64,000 nt of DNA from Rhizobiales bacterium NRL2 (GCA_001664005.1 CP016093.1:1247001-1311000); one strand, 5' to 3'. Positions 27,210 through 34,743 are shown, numbered from the stretch's first letter. Made by a program: numbers and translations. The notes: a model not told the origin generated them from the letters alone.

Positions 27210-28050
27210 CGGAACGGACGGCTACTGGCAGGCGGTGACGCTCACCGACCTGGCCAGCCTGGAGGAGATCGACCGGGCGCTGGGCGAACTGCCGCTTTCG
27301 ACGGCGGTGTTCCGCGCCGACGACGGACGCTGGCGGGTAGAGGCGATCCTGGATCACGAGCCCGCCGAATGGCCGCTGCCGGGCGAGACAACGATCCAGC
27401 CGCTGGTCGAGCAGGACTGGGTGGCCCAGTCGCAGGCCGCGTTGCCGGCCATCCGCATCGGCCGCTTCCACATCCGCGGCGGCTGGGACGCGCCGCCGCC
27501 GGCCGGGATCATCGACCTGGTGATCGAGGCCGGACAGGCCTTCGGCACCGGCCGCCACGAAAGCACCTCGGGCTGTCTGACGCTGTTGCAGGGCGTGGCG
27601 CGCCGCCGGCCCGTGCGGCGTGTCCTCGACGTCGGCACGGGGGCGGGCATTCTGGCCATCGCCGCGGCGAGGCTGACCGGCGCCGTCTGCACCGGCACCG
27701 ACATCGACCGCCGCTCGGTCGAGGTGGCGCGCGAGAACGCCTGGATCAACGACGCCGCCCACCGCTGCCGCTTCGAGGTCGCCGACGGCGTCCGCCAGCG
27801 CTGGGTCGCGGCGCGCGGCCCCTACGACCTGGTCTTCGCCAACATCCTGGCGCGGCCGCTGGTCGACATGGCGGGCGGTATCGCCGTCCGGGTTGCGCCC
27901 GGCGGGGATCTGATCCTGGCGGGACTGTTGACCCGGCAGATGCCGATGGTCATGTCACGCTATCGCATGGAAGGGCTGGTGCTGGCGGAGCACTGGCGAG
28001 AAAACGGCTGGAGCGCGCTGCGTCTCCACCGCCCGGGGGAGAGACAATGA
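27202..28050 (+). CDS. prmA: ribosomal protein L11 methyltransferase
   Basis: 282 residues. PrmA trimethylates ribosomal protein L11 using SAM. An N-terminal substrate-recognition domain (about 1-100) contains the WVAQSQAALPAIRIGRF linker region, followed by GQAFGTGRHESTSGCL, the typical PrmA segment (FGTGxHxTT), motif I VLDVGTGAGILAIAA, and FANILARPLVDMA with the NxL active-site block. Somewhat shorter than the E. coli enzyme (293). It overlaps the upstream VWA gene by 8 bp and is coupled to pepP by ATGA. Confidence 0.92.
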   Translation: MNDGTDGYWQAVTLTDLASLEEIDRALGELPLSTAVFRADDGRWRVEAILDHEPAEWPLPGETTIQPLVEQDWVAQSQAALPAIRIGRFHIRGGWDAPPPAGIIDLVIEAGQAFGTGRHESTSGCLTLLQGVARRRPVRRVLDVGTGAGILAIAAARLTGAVCTGTDIDRRSVEVARENAWINDAAHRCRFEVADGVRQRWVAARGPYDLVFANILARPLVDMAGGIAVRVAPGGDLILAGLLTRQMPMVMSRYRMEGLVLAEHWRENGWSALRLHRPGERQ

Positions 28051-29813
28051 CGAAGGAACGGATCGACCGGCTGCGGGCGGAACTGGCGGCGCAGCAGATC
28101 AACGGCTTCATCGTTCCGCGCAATGACGAGCATTTCGGCGAATGGGTGCCGGCCTCGGCCGAGCGCCTGGCCTGGCTGACCGGCTTTACCGGTTCCGCGG
28201 GTCTGGCCATCGTGCTGGACGACCGCGCCGCCGTTTTCGTCGACGGCCGCTACACCCTGCAGGTGCGCGACCAGGTCGATCTGGACGTCTTCGAGCCGCG
28301 CCATGTCACCGAGGAGCCCGCGGGCGACTGGCTCCGGTCGGCGCTGAAGGCCGGCGACCGGCTGGGCTACGACCCCTGGCTGCACACGGAGGAAGGACTG
28401 AAGCGCCTGGCCAAGGCCGCCGAGGCCGCGCAAGCGGCGCTGGTGCCGGTCACGTCCAACCCCGTCGATGTCATCTGGACCGACCGTCCCGCCGCGCCCA
28501 TGGCGCCGGTCGTGCCCCACGAGGACAGGTTCGCCGGCAAGCCGTCGGCCGAGAAGCGCGCCGAGATCGCCGCCGAGCTGGCCGGGAAGGGCGTCGACGC
28601 CGCCGTGCTGACGCTGCCCGAATCCTTTGCCTGGCTGCTGAACATCCGCGGCGGCGACGTCCCCCGCACGCCCCTGCCGCTCGGCTTCGCCATCCTGCAC
28701 GCCGACGCGGCGGTCGATCTCTACATGGCGCCGGCGAAGCTGTCGGACGCGACCATCGCGCATCTGGGCGGGGCGGTGCGCCGTCACGCGCCGGGCGACT
28801 TCCTGGACGGGCTCGATCAGCTGGCGGAGAAGACCGTGCTGGTCGACAAGGCCACCGCCGTCGCCGCCGTCACCGAGCGCCTCGCCGCGGCGGGCGCGAA
28901 GCTGGTCCGGGGGAGCGACCCCACCGCCCTGCCCAAGGCGCGCAAGAACGAAGCCGAGATCGCCGGCACCCGCGCCGCCCATGTCCGCGACGGCGCGGCG
29001 GTGACGAAGTTCCTCGCCTGGCTGGACGCGCAGGCGCCGGGCACGGTCGACGAGATGACCGCGGCCGAGAAGCTGGAGAGCTACCGCCGCGAGGACAATC
29101 TGATGCGCGATCTGTCCTTCGACACCATCTCCGGCTCCGGCCCCAACGGCGCCATCGTCCACTACCGCGTGACCGAAGACACCAACCGCACCCTGGGGGC
29201 GGGCGAGCTTTTCCTGGTCGATTCCGGCGCGCAATATCTCGACGGCACCACCGACATCACCCGCACCGTCGCCATCGGCGAACCGAACGCGGAGATGCGG
29301 GAGCGCTTCACCCGCGTGCTCAAGGGCCACATCGCGCTGGCCACGGCGCGCTTCCCGAAGGGTACGACGGGCAGCCAGCTCGACACGCTGGCGCGCCTGC
29401 CGCTGTGGCAGGCGGGGCTGGACTTCGACCATGGCACCGGCCACGGCGTCGGCAGCTATCTGTCGGTCCACGAGGGGCCGCAGCGTATCTCCAAGCTGCC
29501 GAACGCGGTCCCGCTCGAACCCGGCATGATCGTCTCCAACGAGCCCGGCTACTACAGGACCGGCGAGTACGGCATCCGCATCGAGAACCTGGTCACGGTG
29601 GTCGCGGTGGAGACGCCGGGCGGCGAGCGGGAGACCTACGGTTTCGAGACCCTGACCCAGGCGCCGATCGACCGCCGCCTGATCGACGCCGACCTGCTGA
29701 CCGCGGCCGAGCGTGACTGGCTCAACGCCTATCACGCCGGCGTCCGCGAGAAGCTCGGCGCCCTCGACCCCGACACCGCGCACTGGCTGGCCGAGGCCAC
29801 CCGCCCGATCTGA
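28047..29813 (+). CDS. pepP: Xaa-Pro aminopeptidase (M24B)
   Basis: 588 residues, the three-domain type of aminopeptidase P also found in eukaryotes (two creatinase N-like domains plus the pita-bread catalytic domain). The N-terminus GFIVPRNDEHFGEWVP and WLTGFTGSAG are typical. The dinuclear metal ligands are visible in the C-terminal domain: Asp in LVDSGAQY, Asp in GTTDITRT, His in GTGHGVGSYL, Glu in VSNEPGYY and Glu in IRIENLV. It removes N-terminal residues ahead of proline in the cytoplasm. It is the last gene of the series that starts at 11702. Confidence 0.95.
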   Translation: MTKERIDRLRAELAAQQINGFIVPRNDEHFGEWVPASAERLAWLTGFTGSAGLAIVLDDRAAVFVDGRYTLQVRDQVDLDVFEPRHVTEEPAGDWLRSALKAGDRLGYDPWLHTEEGLKRLAKAAEAAQAALVPVTSNPVDVIWTDRPAAPMAPVVPHEDRFAGKPSAEKRAEIAAELAGKGVDAAVLTLPESFAWLLNIRGGDVPRTPLPLGFAILHADAAVDLYMAPAKLSDATIAHLGGAVRRHAPGDFLDGLDQLAEKTVLVDKATAVAAVTERLAAAGAKLVRGSDPTALPKARKNEAEIAGTRAAHVRDGAAVTKFLAWLDAQAPGTVDEMTAAEKLESYRREDNLMRDLSFDTISGSGPNGAIVHYRVTEDTNRTLGAGELFLVDSGAQYLDGTTDITRTVAIGEPNAEMRERFTRVLKGHIALATARFPKGTTGSQLDTLARLPLWQAGLDFDHGTGHGVGSYLSVHEGPQRISKLPNAVPLEPGMIVSNEPGYYRTGEYGIRIENLVTVVAVETPGGERETYGFETLTQAPIDRRLIDADLLTAAERDWLNAYHAGVREKLGALDPDTAHWLAEATRPI

Positions 29814-29829
29814 TCTGCTCCCGCAAGGT

Positions 29830-29918
29830 TGTCATGCCCGCCATCGTGCGGGCATTCGGCGATCCAATCGATTCGCGGCGAAGCCGCTCCGGACCCCCGC
29901 ACGGGGGCGGGGGTGACA
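29830..29918. repeat. dispersed palindromic repeat, copy 1
   Basis: An 89-bp element with three hairpins: ATGCCCGC/GCGGGCAT, GCGGC-GAA-GCCGC and ACCCCCGC/GCGGGGGT, bounded by TGTCA and TGACA. A closely matching copy lies at 63850-63939. It follows pepP and could act as a transcription terminator or mRNA end. Such elements are common in GC-rich alphaproteobacterial intergenic DNA. Confidence 0.85.
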
Positions 29919-30013
29919 GAGATGACGTGCCTGAAGTGCCCCATCGAGGGACCCCCATGACAGCCGCGCGGCTTCCTGAAAGAATGGGGCGGTCAATCTC
30001 GGGGGAGGGGACC

Positions 30014-30772
30014 ATGACCACGAAACACATCATCGACATGTCCGGCAAGGTGGTGGTGATCACCGGCGGCAGCCGCGGGCTGGGCCGGGAGATGGCGCTG
30101 GGCTTCGCCCATGCCGGCGCCGACCTGGTCATCGCCAGCCGCAAGCTGGAGAACTGCGAGGCCGTGGCCGAGGAGATCCGCGCGCTGGGCCGCCGCGCCC
30201 TGCCCGTCGGCGTCCACGTCGCCGACTGGGAGGACTGCGACCGTCTCGCCGACGCCGCCTATGACGAATTCGGCCGTGTCGACGTGCTGATCAACAATGC
30301 CGGCATGTCGCCGCTCTACGACCGGCCCGTCGGCATCACCGAGACGCTCTACGACAAGGTGCTCGACCTCAACCTGAAGGGCCCCTTCCGCCTGATGGCC
30401 AATATCGGCGAGCGCATGATCGAGGCCGGCGGCGGCGCCATCGTCAACGTCTCCTCGGTGGCCGCGATCCGGCCGAAGAAGAACGTCATCACCTACGCCG
30501 CGGCCAAGGCGGGGCTGAACGCCATGACCGAGGCCATGGCCGACGCGCTGGGCCCGACGGTCCGCGTCAACTGCATCATGCCCGGGCCGTTCCTGACCGA
30601 CATCTCGAAGGCCTGGGACATGGAGGCGTTCAACGAGCGCGCGCGCAGCTCCATCGCGCTGCAGCGCGGCGGCAAGCCCGACGAGATCGTCGGCGCCGCG
30701 CTCTATCTCGCTTCCGAGCATGCCGGCTACACCACCGGCGCGATCATCCGTATCGACGGCGGCAGTCATTGA
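30014..30772 (+). CDS. short-chain dehydrogenase/reductase (SDR)
   Basis: 252 residues, classical SDR: the cofactor glycine motif is TGGSRGLG (residues 16-23), NNAG near residue 94, catalytic Ser in VNVSSVAA and Tyr/Lys in YAAAKAG near residue 157-161, and a C-terminal TGAIIRIDGGS. The Arg after the glycine-rich strand (ASRKLEN) favours NADP(H). Start chosen at ATG 30014 because of the GGGGAGGGG ribosome-binding site; the open frame extends upstream through the palindromic repeat and should not be used. Substrate unknown. Confidence 0.93.
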   Translation: MTTKHIIDMSGKVVVITGGSRGLGREMALGFAHAGADLVIASRKLENCEAVAEEIRALGRRALPVGVHVADWEDCDRLADAAYDEFGRVDVLINNAGMSPLYDRPVGITETLYDKVLDLNLKGPFRLMANIGERMIEAGGGAIVNVSSVAAIRPKKNVITYAAAKAGLNAMTEAMADALGPTVRVNCIMPGPFLTDISKAWDMEAFNERARSSIALQRGGKPDEIVGAALYLASEHAGYTTGAIIRIDGGSH

Positions 30773-30790
30773 GTGATCGGGTCGCGTGTT

Positions 30791-30886
30791 CCTCCCCCTT
30801 GTGGGGGAGGTGGCTGCGCAGCAGCCGGAGGGGGTCCAAAGGCCACCCCCACCCCCACCCCGTCCCTCCCCCATCGAGGGGGAGGG
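30791..30886. repeat. GC-rich palindromic intergenic element
   Basis: Two hairpins made of related arms: CCTCCCCC-TTGT-GGGGGAGG (30791-30810) and CCCTCCCCC-ATCGA-GGGGGAGGG (30864-30886), with a GCTGC-GC-AGCAGC type palindrome between. This is the widespread CTCCCCC/GGGGGAG intergenic element of alphaproteobacteria. It fills most of the gap between the SDR and CoA-transferase genes and may stop or attenuate transcription between them. Confidence 0.8.
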
Positions 30887-30962
30887 AGAGATGCTTCAAT
30901 CATCTGACCGGACGGGCTAGAAACGAGTTGGACTGGGCCCTGCAGCAAAGGAAATTTCGCGG

Positions 30963-32165
30963 ATGACCACCGAACCCCGCGCCTTCGACGGCGTCAACGT
31001 GCTCGACTTCACCCAGGGCATCGCCGGCCCGCACGCCACCATGCTGCTGGCCCAGCACGGCGCCAACGTGATCAAGGTGGAGCCGCCGGAGGGCGACTGG
31101 GGACGCGGGCTCGGCGCGGTCTATGGCGATCAGTGCGCCCACTCCATCGCCTTCAACCGCGGCAAGCGCTCGCTGGCCATGGACATGAAGAACCCGGACG
31201 CCCAGGCGGTCGCGCGCCGCATCGCGGAGAAGGCCGACGTCATCGTGGAGGCCTTCCGCCCCGGCGTGATGGCCAAATTCGGTCTCGGCTACGAGCAGGT
31301 GCGCGCATTCAACCCCGACGTCATCTACCTCTCGGTGACCGGCTTCGGCCAGCAGGGCCCGTACGCGAACCGGCCCGTGACCGACGCAGTGATCCAGGCC
31401 TATTCCGGGCTGATGACCGTCAACCGCGACAAGGACGGCCTGCCCCAGCGGCTCAACATGATCCCCGTCGACGTCATCACCGGCCTCTACGGCTTCCAGG
31501 CCTTGTCCACGGCGCTGGTGCGCAAGTTCCGCTTCGGCGGGGGCTGCTACATCGACAACAACCTGATGCAGTCGGCCGCCGCCTTCCAGGCCGCCAAGAT
31601 CATGGAGTTCCATCTGGAGAAGGGGCCGAGCCAGCCGCTCTACGTCCCCGTCGGCACCATGCCGACCACCGACGGCTTCATCAACATCACGGCGATGCGG
31701 GAGGCGCATTACCGCACGCTCTGCGACGTCATGGGCAAGCCGGAATGGAAGGACGACCCGCGCTTCGACAGCCGCGAGAAGCGCCTGGAGAACGAGGCCG
31801 TGCTGATGCCCATGATCCGGGAGGTCTTCGCCACCCGCTCCACCGCCGACTGGGCCGAGACGCTGACCGAGGCCGGGCTGATGAACGCGCCCGTCCAGAC
31901 CTATGGCGACCTGATGGCGCATGAGCACGTCAGGGCGGTCGAGGCCATCGCCTGGGTCGAGCACGCCCAGACCGGCACGGTGCCCATGCCGCACATCCCC
32001 GGCCAGCCGCGTATCGACGGCCCCGGCCCGTTCACCCGCGCGCCCGCCATCGGCGAGCACGGCGCGGCGATCCTGGGCGAATGGGGCTACACGGACGCCG
32101 AGATCGCCGGCTTCCAGGCCAGCGGCGCGGTCCGGGGCGGGGAAGCGGCCCAGGCGGCGGAGTAG
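30963..32165 (+). CDS. class III CoA-transferase (CaiB/BaiF family)
   Basis: A 400-residue CoA-transferase. Family III enzymes form interlocked dimers and move CoA between carboxylic acids through an aspartyl-CoA intermediate. The N-terminus GVNVLDFTQGIAGPHATMLLAQHGANVIKVE-type segment (key residues LDFTQGIAGP and A-x-GA-x-VIK-x-E), NRGKRSLAMDMK, and PYANRPVTDAVIQAYSGLM are characteristic. The substrate cannot be named. Its stop lies 40 bp before the 3' end of the retron reverse transcriptase gene, so it marks the left edge of the retron island. Confidence 0.92.
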   Translation: MTTEPRAFDGVNVLDFTQGIAGPHATMLLAQHGANVIKVEPPEGDWGRGLGAVYGDQCAHSIAFNRGKRSLAMDMKNPDAQAVARRIAEKADVIVEAFRPGVMAKFGLGYEQVRAFNPDVIYLSVTGFGQQGPYANRPVTDAVIQAYSGLMTVNRDKDGLPQRLNMIPVDVITGLYGFQALSTALVRKFRFGGGCYIDNNLMQSAAAFQAAKIMEFHLEKGPSQPLYVPVGTMPTTDGFINITAMREAHYRTLCDVMGKPEWKDDPRFDSREKRLENEAVLMPMIREVFATRSTADWAETLTEAGLMNAPVQTYGDLMAHEHVRAVEAIAWVEHAQTGTVPMPHIPGQPRIDGPGPFTRAPAIGEHGAAILGEWGYTDAEIAGFQASGAVRGGEAAQAAE

Positions 32166-32205
32166 GAGGGATGCACCTTAAACAAGTGGCGTGGCTCAAG
32201 GCCAA

Positions 32206-33153
32206 TCATTCTGATCGGCGGTTTGAGGAAAAATGCTGAATACTTTCTATGGTGCCAGAGCCATATTTCCGTTTCATCGAGACGATAAAGTACGGTTCGT
32301 TTGCATTCGCAAAAGATAACAATCCTCTCAATTGTACTATTTCACTGTCTTCAAGTTGACTGATTGAAAATTTATGTATCATTGCTGAAATTTTCCGCTT
32401 ACGCTCCCGTCCAATAGATATCTTCCCGGTCGGAGTAACAACAAGTCCGGTGACCATTCGCCTCTGCCCGCGCGCGTATATTCCCCTTTTTTGTTCGTTA
32501 ATAGTTATTCGAGGGCTTCGCATTCTCTTAATACGGTTTCGTATATTATTTTCGATATCTATTAGGACGTCCTTACTATGTGCCGATATTGTGATATCAT
32601 CCGCATACCTAGAGTATTTCGCTTCTCTTTTTTCACATAATACCTTTACGTATTCATCAAAATCATAAAGAACGAGATTCGAGATAAGCGGCGAGGATGG
32701 GGCACCGATAGATAGACAATTGGGTGTATTGGATCCGCATCCCCAGAATATTAGCGGAATAATTTGGCGAAAGAATATTCGGTCAGATCTTGATAAATTC
32801 TGTTTGAAGATATACCGTTCCCAGTCTCTTGGAACTATTGAATTGAAAAAATTTTTGAAGTCGAGTTTCAAATAGACAGGATTATTTGAGTGAATTGAGG
32901 CGTTGTCTTTTATGCTGACGCCCTTCCTGTAGGCCATAGCCGCCTCATGGACCGGAAGGTGTTCCAAGTAGTTGTCACAGATATGACGCTGAACTATCTT
33001 CAGCTCGCGAGAGGGCTGAGCAATTATTCTCTCGCCACCTGATCTTTTTTCAATTGGATAGGTTTTGTATCTCTTTGGTGCTGTTGATAGTAATATATCT
33101 AAATAATAGCGATTGAGGCCTAATTCATAGGCCATTTTATCGAGTGTATTCAT
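32206..33153 (-). CDS. retron reverse transcriptase
   Basis: A 315-residue RNA-directed DNA polymerase that makes the branched msDNA from the adjacent msr-msd RNA. Retron hallmarks are all present: region X NAxxH at residues 84-88 (DNASIH), LDFKNFF at 97-103 (RT motif A with catalytic Asp98), GAPSSPLISN at 150-159, the catalytic RYADD at 182-186, and the region Y VTG at 234-236. The length is typical of small retron RTs. The ATG overlaps the effector stop by 4 bp (ATGA), so effector and RT are translationally coupled. Base composition is strongly AT-rich with ATA, TTA and AGA codons that neighbouring genes avoid, indicating horizontal acquisition. It ends 40 bp from the CoA-transferase stop, tail to tail, with no visible terminator. 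Confidence 0.97.
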   Translation of the reverse strand: MNTLDKMAYELGLNRYYLDILLSTAPKRYKTYPIEKRSGGERIIAQPSRELKIVQRHICDNYLEHLPVHEAAMAYRKGVSIKDNASIHSNNPVYLKLDFKNFFNSIVPRDWERYIFKQNLSRSDRIFFRQIIPLIFWGCGSNTPNCLSIGAPSSPLISNLVLYDFDEYVKVLCEKREAKYSRYADDITISAHSKDVLIDIENNIRNRIKRMRSPRITINEQKRGIYARGQRRMVTGLVVTPTGKISIGRERKRKISAMIHKFSISQLEDSEIVQLRGLLSFANANEPYFIVSMKRKYGSGTIESIQHFSSNRRSE

Positions 33154-34097
33154 CGATCCAGCCTCTTTCGTTCAATGATTTTATTTTCAATGTATTTAGG
33201 TATATTTATGTCTTTTGAAAGTTCTGTATGAAATAGTGATTTCCAGCGAATTGTGTCTTTAATTTTGGCGCCGTCATGATACGAAATCTGTATTGGATCG
33301 GCTTCAAACGTCGTAATATAAAACTCCCTGTTACTATAGCCCTCCTTGACAATCCATTCTGCTAACATCAGGCAATATAATACCTGTGTAAGGCGTGTTT
33401 TGGATACGGGATGACCGAAGAACTGCATATAGTCCCTAATTTTTTCAAATGGAATAGCGCGACAAAAGTGAATAATTGAAATAACAAGGCAAAATTCCAG
33501 CAGGTCTGATCGAGCTGAAAGTCTGGAGCGCTTTTCTGCTTTTTTGATGTTAGTATTTATAAAGCTGACAATATCAGAAAAATGTGGCTTTACTTTTGAT
33601 ACCACGATTTTGCCATTATTCTTATGTGTTTCCCACGGATAATAGCCAACTCGTACCTGATCATCATTTTCAAGTCGTTTAACGGGACCAAATCTCAGAA
33701 ATGATTCAGCGGTACGAAATTTTTCTTGAATCAATATTGCCAGTGAAGATCGAATTTCGGAAATGGATGCAAATGCCCCAAGTTCTGCAAATGACCCAAC
33801 ACTCTCTACAATTATCAATACCACAGAGGATATTTTTGCAATATCTTCTTCAAAAGAAATTAGGTCTTTGTAATCAGAATCCCTGTATAGCTGCGTGGCA
33901 TTTTCCGCCAAAATAGTATCGCCTTGAATTTTTTTGTCGATTCTCCTTTCGCATATCAGGTATTGTCTCAGACTGTTTCGAGAGTTGCCGTTCTCAGGCA
34001 TCTGGCCGCCACAGAAAAACACAAACTTCCGTGGGCGAACAAATCGAGATTCATTTAGATTGATCGCCGCGGCAAATTCTCTAAATGTCTCGACCAT
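33150..34097 (-). CDS. retron effector, nucleoside 2-deoxyribosyltransferase-like (St85/Ec86 type)
   Basis: 315 residues, the predicted toxin of the retron. The N-terminal part (about 20-180) fits a nucleoside deoxyribosyltransferase-like fold: KFVFFCGG (24-31), an ILAENATQLY segment, and VESVGSFAELGAF (97-109), in which Glu98 and Glu105 occupy positions expected for catalytic residues. The C-terminal part (about 190-270) is helical and could be a winged helix (KIRDYMQFFGHPVSKTRLTQVL). This two-part layout, and the order ncRNA-effector-RT, match the effectors of the Sen2/St85 and Eco1/Ec86 retrons, known from published work as anti-phage or toxin-antitoxin systems in which RT plus msDNA restrains the toxin. 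Family assignment is from motif recognition. The start codon lies five bases after the a2 end of the ncRNA. AT-rich like the RT gene. Confidence 0.85.
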   Translation of the reverse strand: MVETFREFAAAINLNESRFVRPRKFVFFCGGQMPENGNSRNSLRQYLICERRIDKKIQGDTILAENATQLYRDSDYKDLISFEEDIAKISSVVLIIVESVGSFAELGAFASISEIRSSLAILIQEKFRTAESFLRFGPVKRLENDDQVRVGYYPWETHKNNGKIVVSKVKPHFSDIVSFINTNIKKAEKRSRLSARSDLLEFCLVISIIHFCRAIPFEKIRDYMQFFGHPVSKTRLTQVLYCLMLAEWIVKEGYSNREFYITTFEADPIQISYHDGAKIKDTIRWKSLFHTELSKDINIPKYIENKIIERKRLDR

Positions 34098-34102
34098 AAG
34101 GA

Positions 34103-34299
34103 CTCTTTACCCTTGGTAGGCAGGTATAGGGCCTTGAGTTTATCGGCCGACAGGCGAGCGAAGAGCAATGAGCGATGAGCGAGAGATGAACTCAAGGCCC
34201 TATACCTGCCGATAAACCCACACAATAACGTTGCGTCTGGCTAAACGCCCGACGGGACTCCTTCGACGAGTTAGAGTCCGAATCGCGTAAAGAGGCTTT
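34103..34299 (-). ncRNA. retron msr-msd non-coding RNA
   Basis: Read on the minus strand: the a1 end CTCTTTAC (34294-34287) is complementary over 8 bp to the a2 end GTAAAGAG (34110-34103), with further partial pairing outward. A guanosine directly after a1 (34286, in GCGATTCGG) is the candidate branching G. The msr part has a hairpin GGACTC/GAGTCC (34279-34274 with 34260-34255) and a weaker GCGT/ACGC one (34248-34245 with 34236-34233). The msd part is a perfect 22-bp stem (34210-34189 with 34140-34119) closed by a 48-nt loop containing heptad repeats. Location directly upstream of the effector gene is the expected place. The exact ends, branching G and template stop are inferred. Confidence 0.82.
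34119..34210. repeat. perfect 22-bp inverted repeat (msd stem)
   Basis: GGCAGGTATAGGGCCTTGAG+TT at 34119-34140 is exactly complementary to 34189-34210, with a 48-nt loop. In context it is the long hairpin of the retron msd, which would appear as double-stranded stem in the msDNA. Without the neighbouring genes it could be mistaken for a terminator, but it has no T tract on either side. Confidence 0.95.
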
Positions 34300-34344
34300 T
34301 ATGTTCGCTGTCGGGTGCGCCCTCCGTCAAGGTGAAATCCGACT

Positions 34345-34431
34345 TGGTCCGGGCGGCCGGGATCGAACCGGCACGGGCATTCGCCCAACAGATTTTAAGT
34401 CTGTTGCGTCTACCAATTCCGCCACGCCCGG
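34345..34431 (-). tRNA. tRNA-Leu (anticodon UAA), CCA encoded
   Basis: Acceptor stem CCGGGCG (34431-34425) pairs with CGCCCGG (34355-34349); discriminator A at 34348 and CCA at 34347-34345. The D-arm region GGCGGAATTGGTAGACGC is typical of Leu tRNAs. The anticodon stem CAGAC/… contains loop CTTAAAA, giving anticodon UAA (about 34396-34394), a long variable arm (GGGCGAATGCCC-like hairpin) identifies a class II tRNA, and the T arm GGTTCGATCC is canonical. It is transcribed toward the retron, whose ncRNA begins about 45 bp past the tRNA 3' end. Confidence 0.96.
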
Positions 34432-34743
34432 TTGCCATGACGCCGGCGGGAAGCCTGCCCCCGCGCCCGCGATTTGCCAAGGGGTGGCGCGCAGCAACAG
34501 ACGGCGCCCCGGCCTTGAGCCGGGACCCATGCCGGAGCGGCTCCGGCGAACTGGGCGGCGGCGGCGAGGCTCAGGCGTGGGTCCCGGCTCAAGGCCGGGA
34601 CGCCGTATTGTGGTGGCGGTGCGGAGCGGTTCCGGATGGTTTGGTGGCAGGAGTCAGAAGGCGCGCGGGCCAGCCCAACCAACCCCCGCGCGCCAACCGG
34701 TAGTGCCAGCCCAACCATCCCCGTCGCGCTGCACCGCCTCCGC
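34432..34743. other. gene-free stretch between tRNA-Leu and the parA-like gene
   Basis: About 310 bp, GC-rich. It holds the long palindromic element described separately (34501-34606) and must contain the promoter of the minus-strand tRNA gene near 34440-34480; no clean -35/-10 pair could be picked out there. I see no protein-coding gene in it. Confidence 0.6.
34501..34606. repeat. 106-bp near-perfect palindromic element
   Basis: Arms of 29 bp (34501-34529 and 34578-34606) are complementary at 28 of 29 positions; the core is CCCGGCCTTGAGCCGGGACC. The loop contains a smaller hairpin GCCGGAG-CGG-CTCCGGC (34531-34547). It is an intergenic palindrome of the kind found scattered in alphaproteobacterial genomes. 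An 11-base part, GGCTCAAGGCC, recurs at the other edge of the retron island (32193-32203). Confidence 0.88.

Noticed and set aside
34119-34210. 22-bp inverted repeat as a transcription terminator
   Set aside because: There is no T tract on either side, the loop is 48 nt, and the position directly upstream of a retron effector fits an msd stem much better.
32166-34431. Integrase-mediated genomic island with tRNA-derived att repeats
   Set aside because: No integrase or recombinase gene is present and I could not find a copy of the tRNA-Leu 3' end at the left border of the island.
34271-34480. Open reading frame across tRNA-Leu on the minus strand
   Set aside because: It covers a complete tRNA gene and part of the retron ncRNA; coding potential is incidental.
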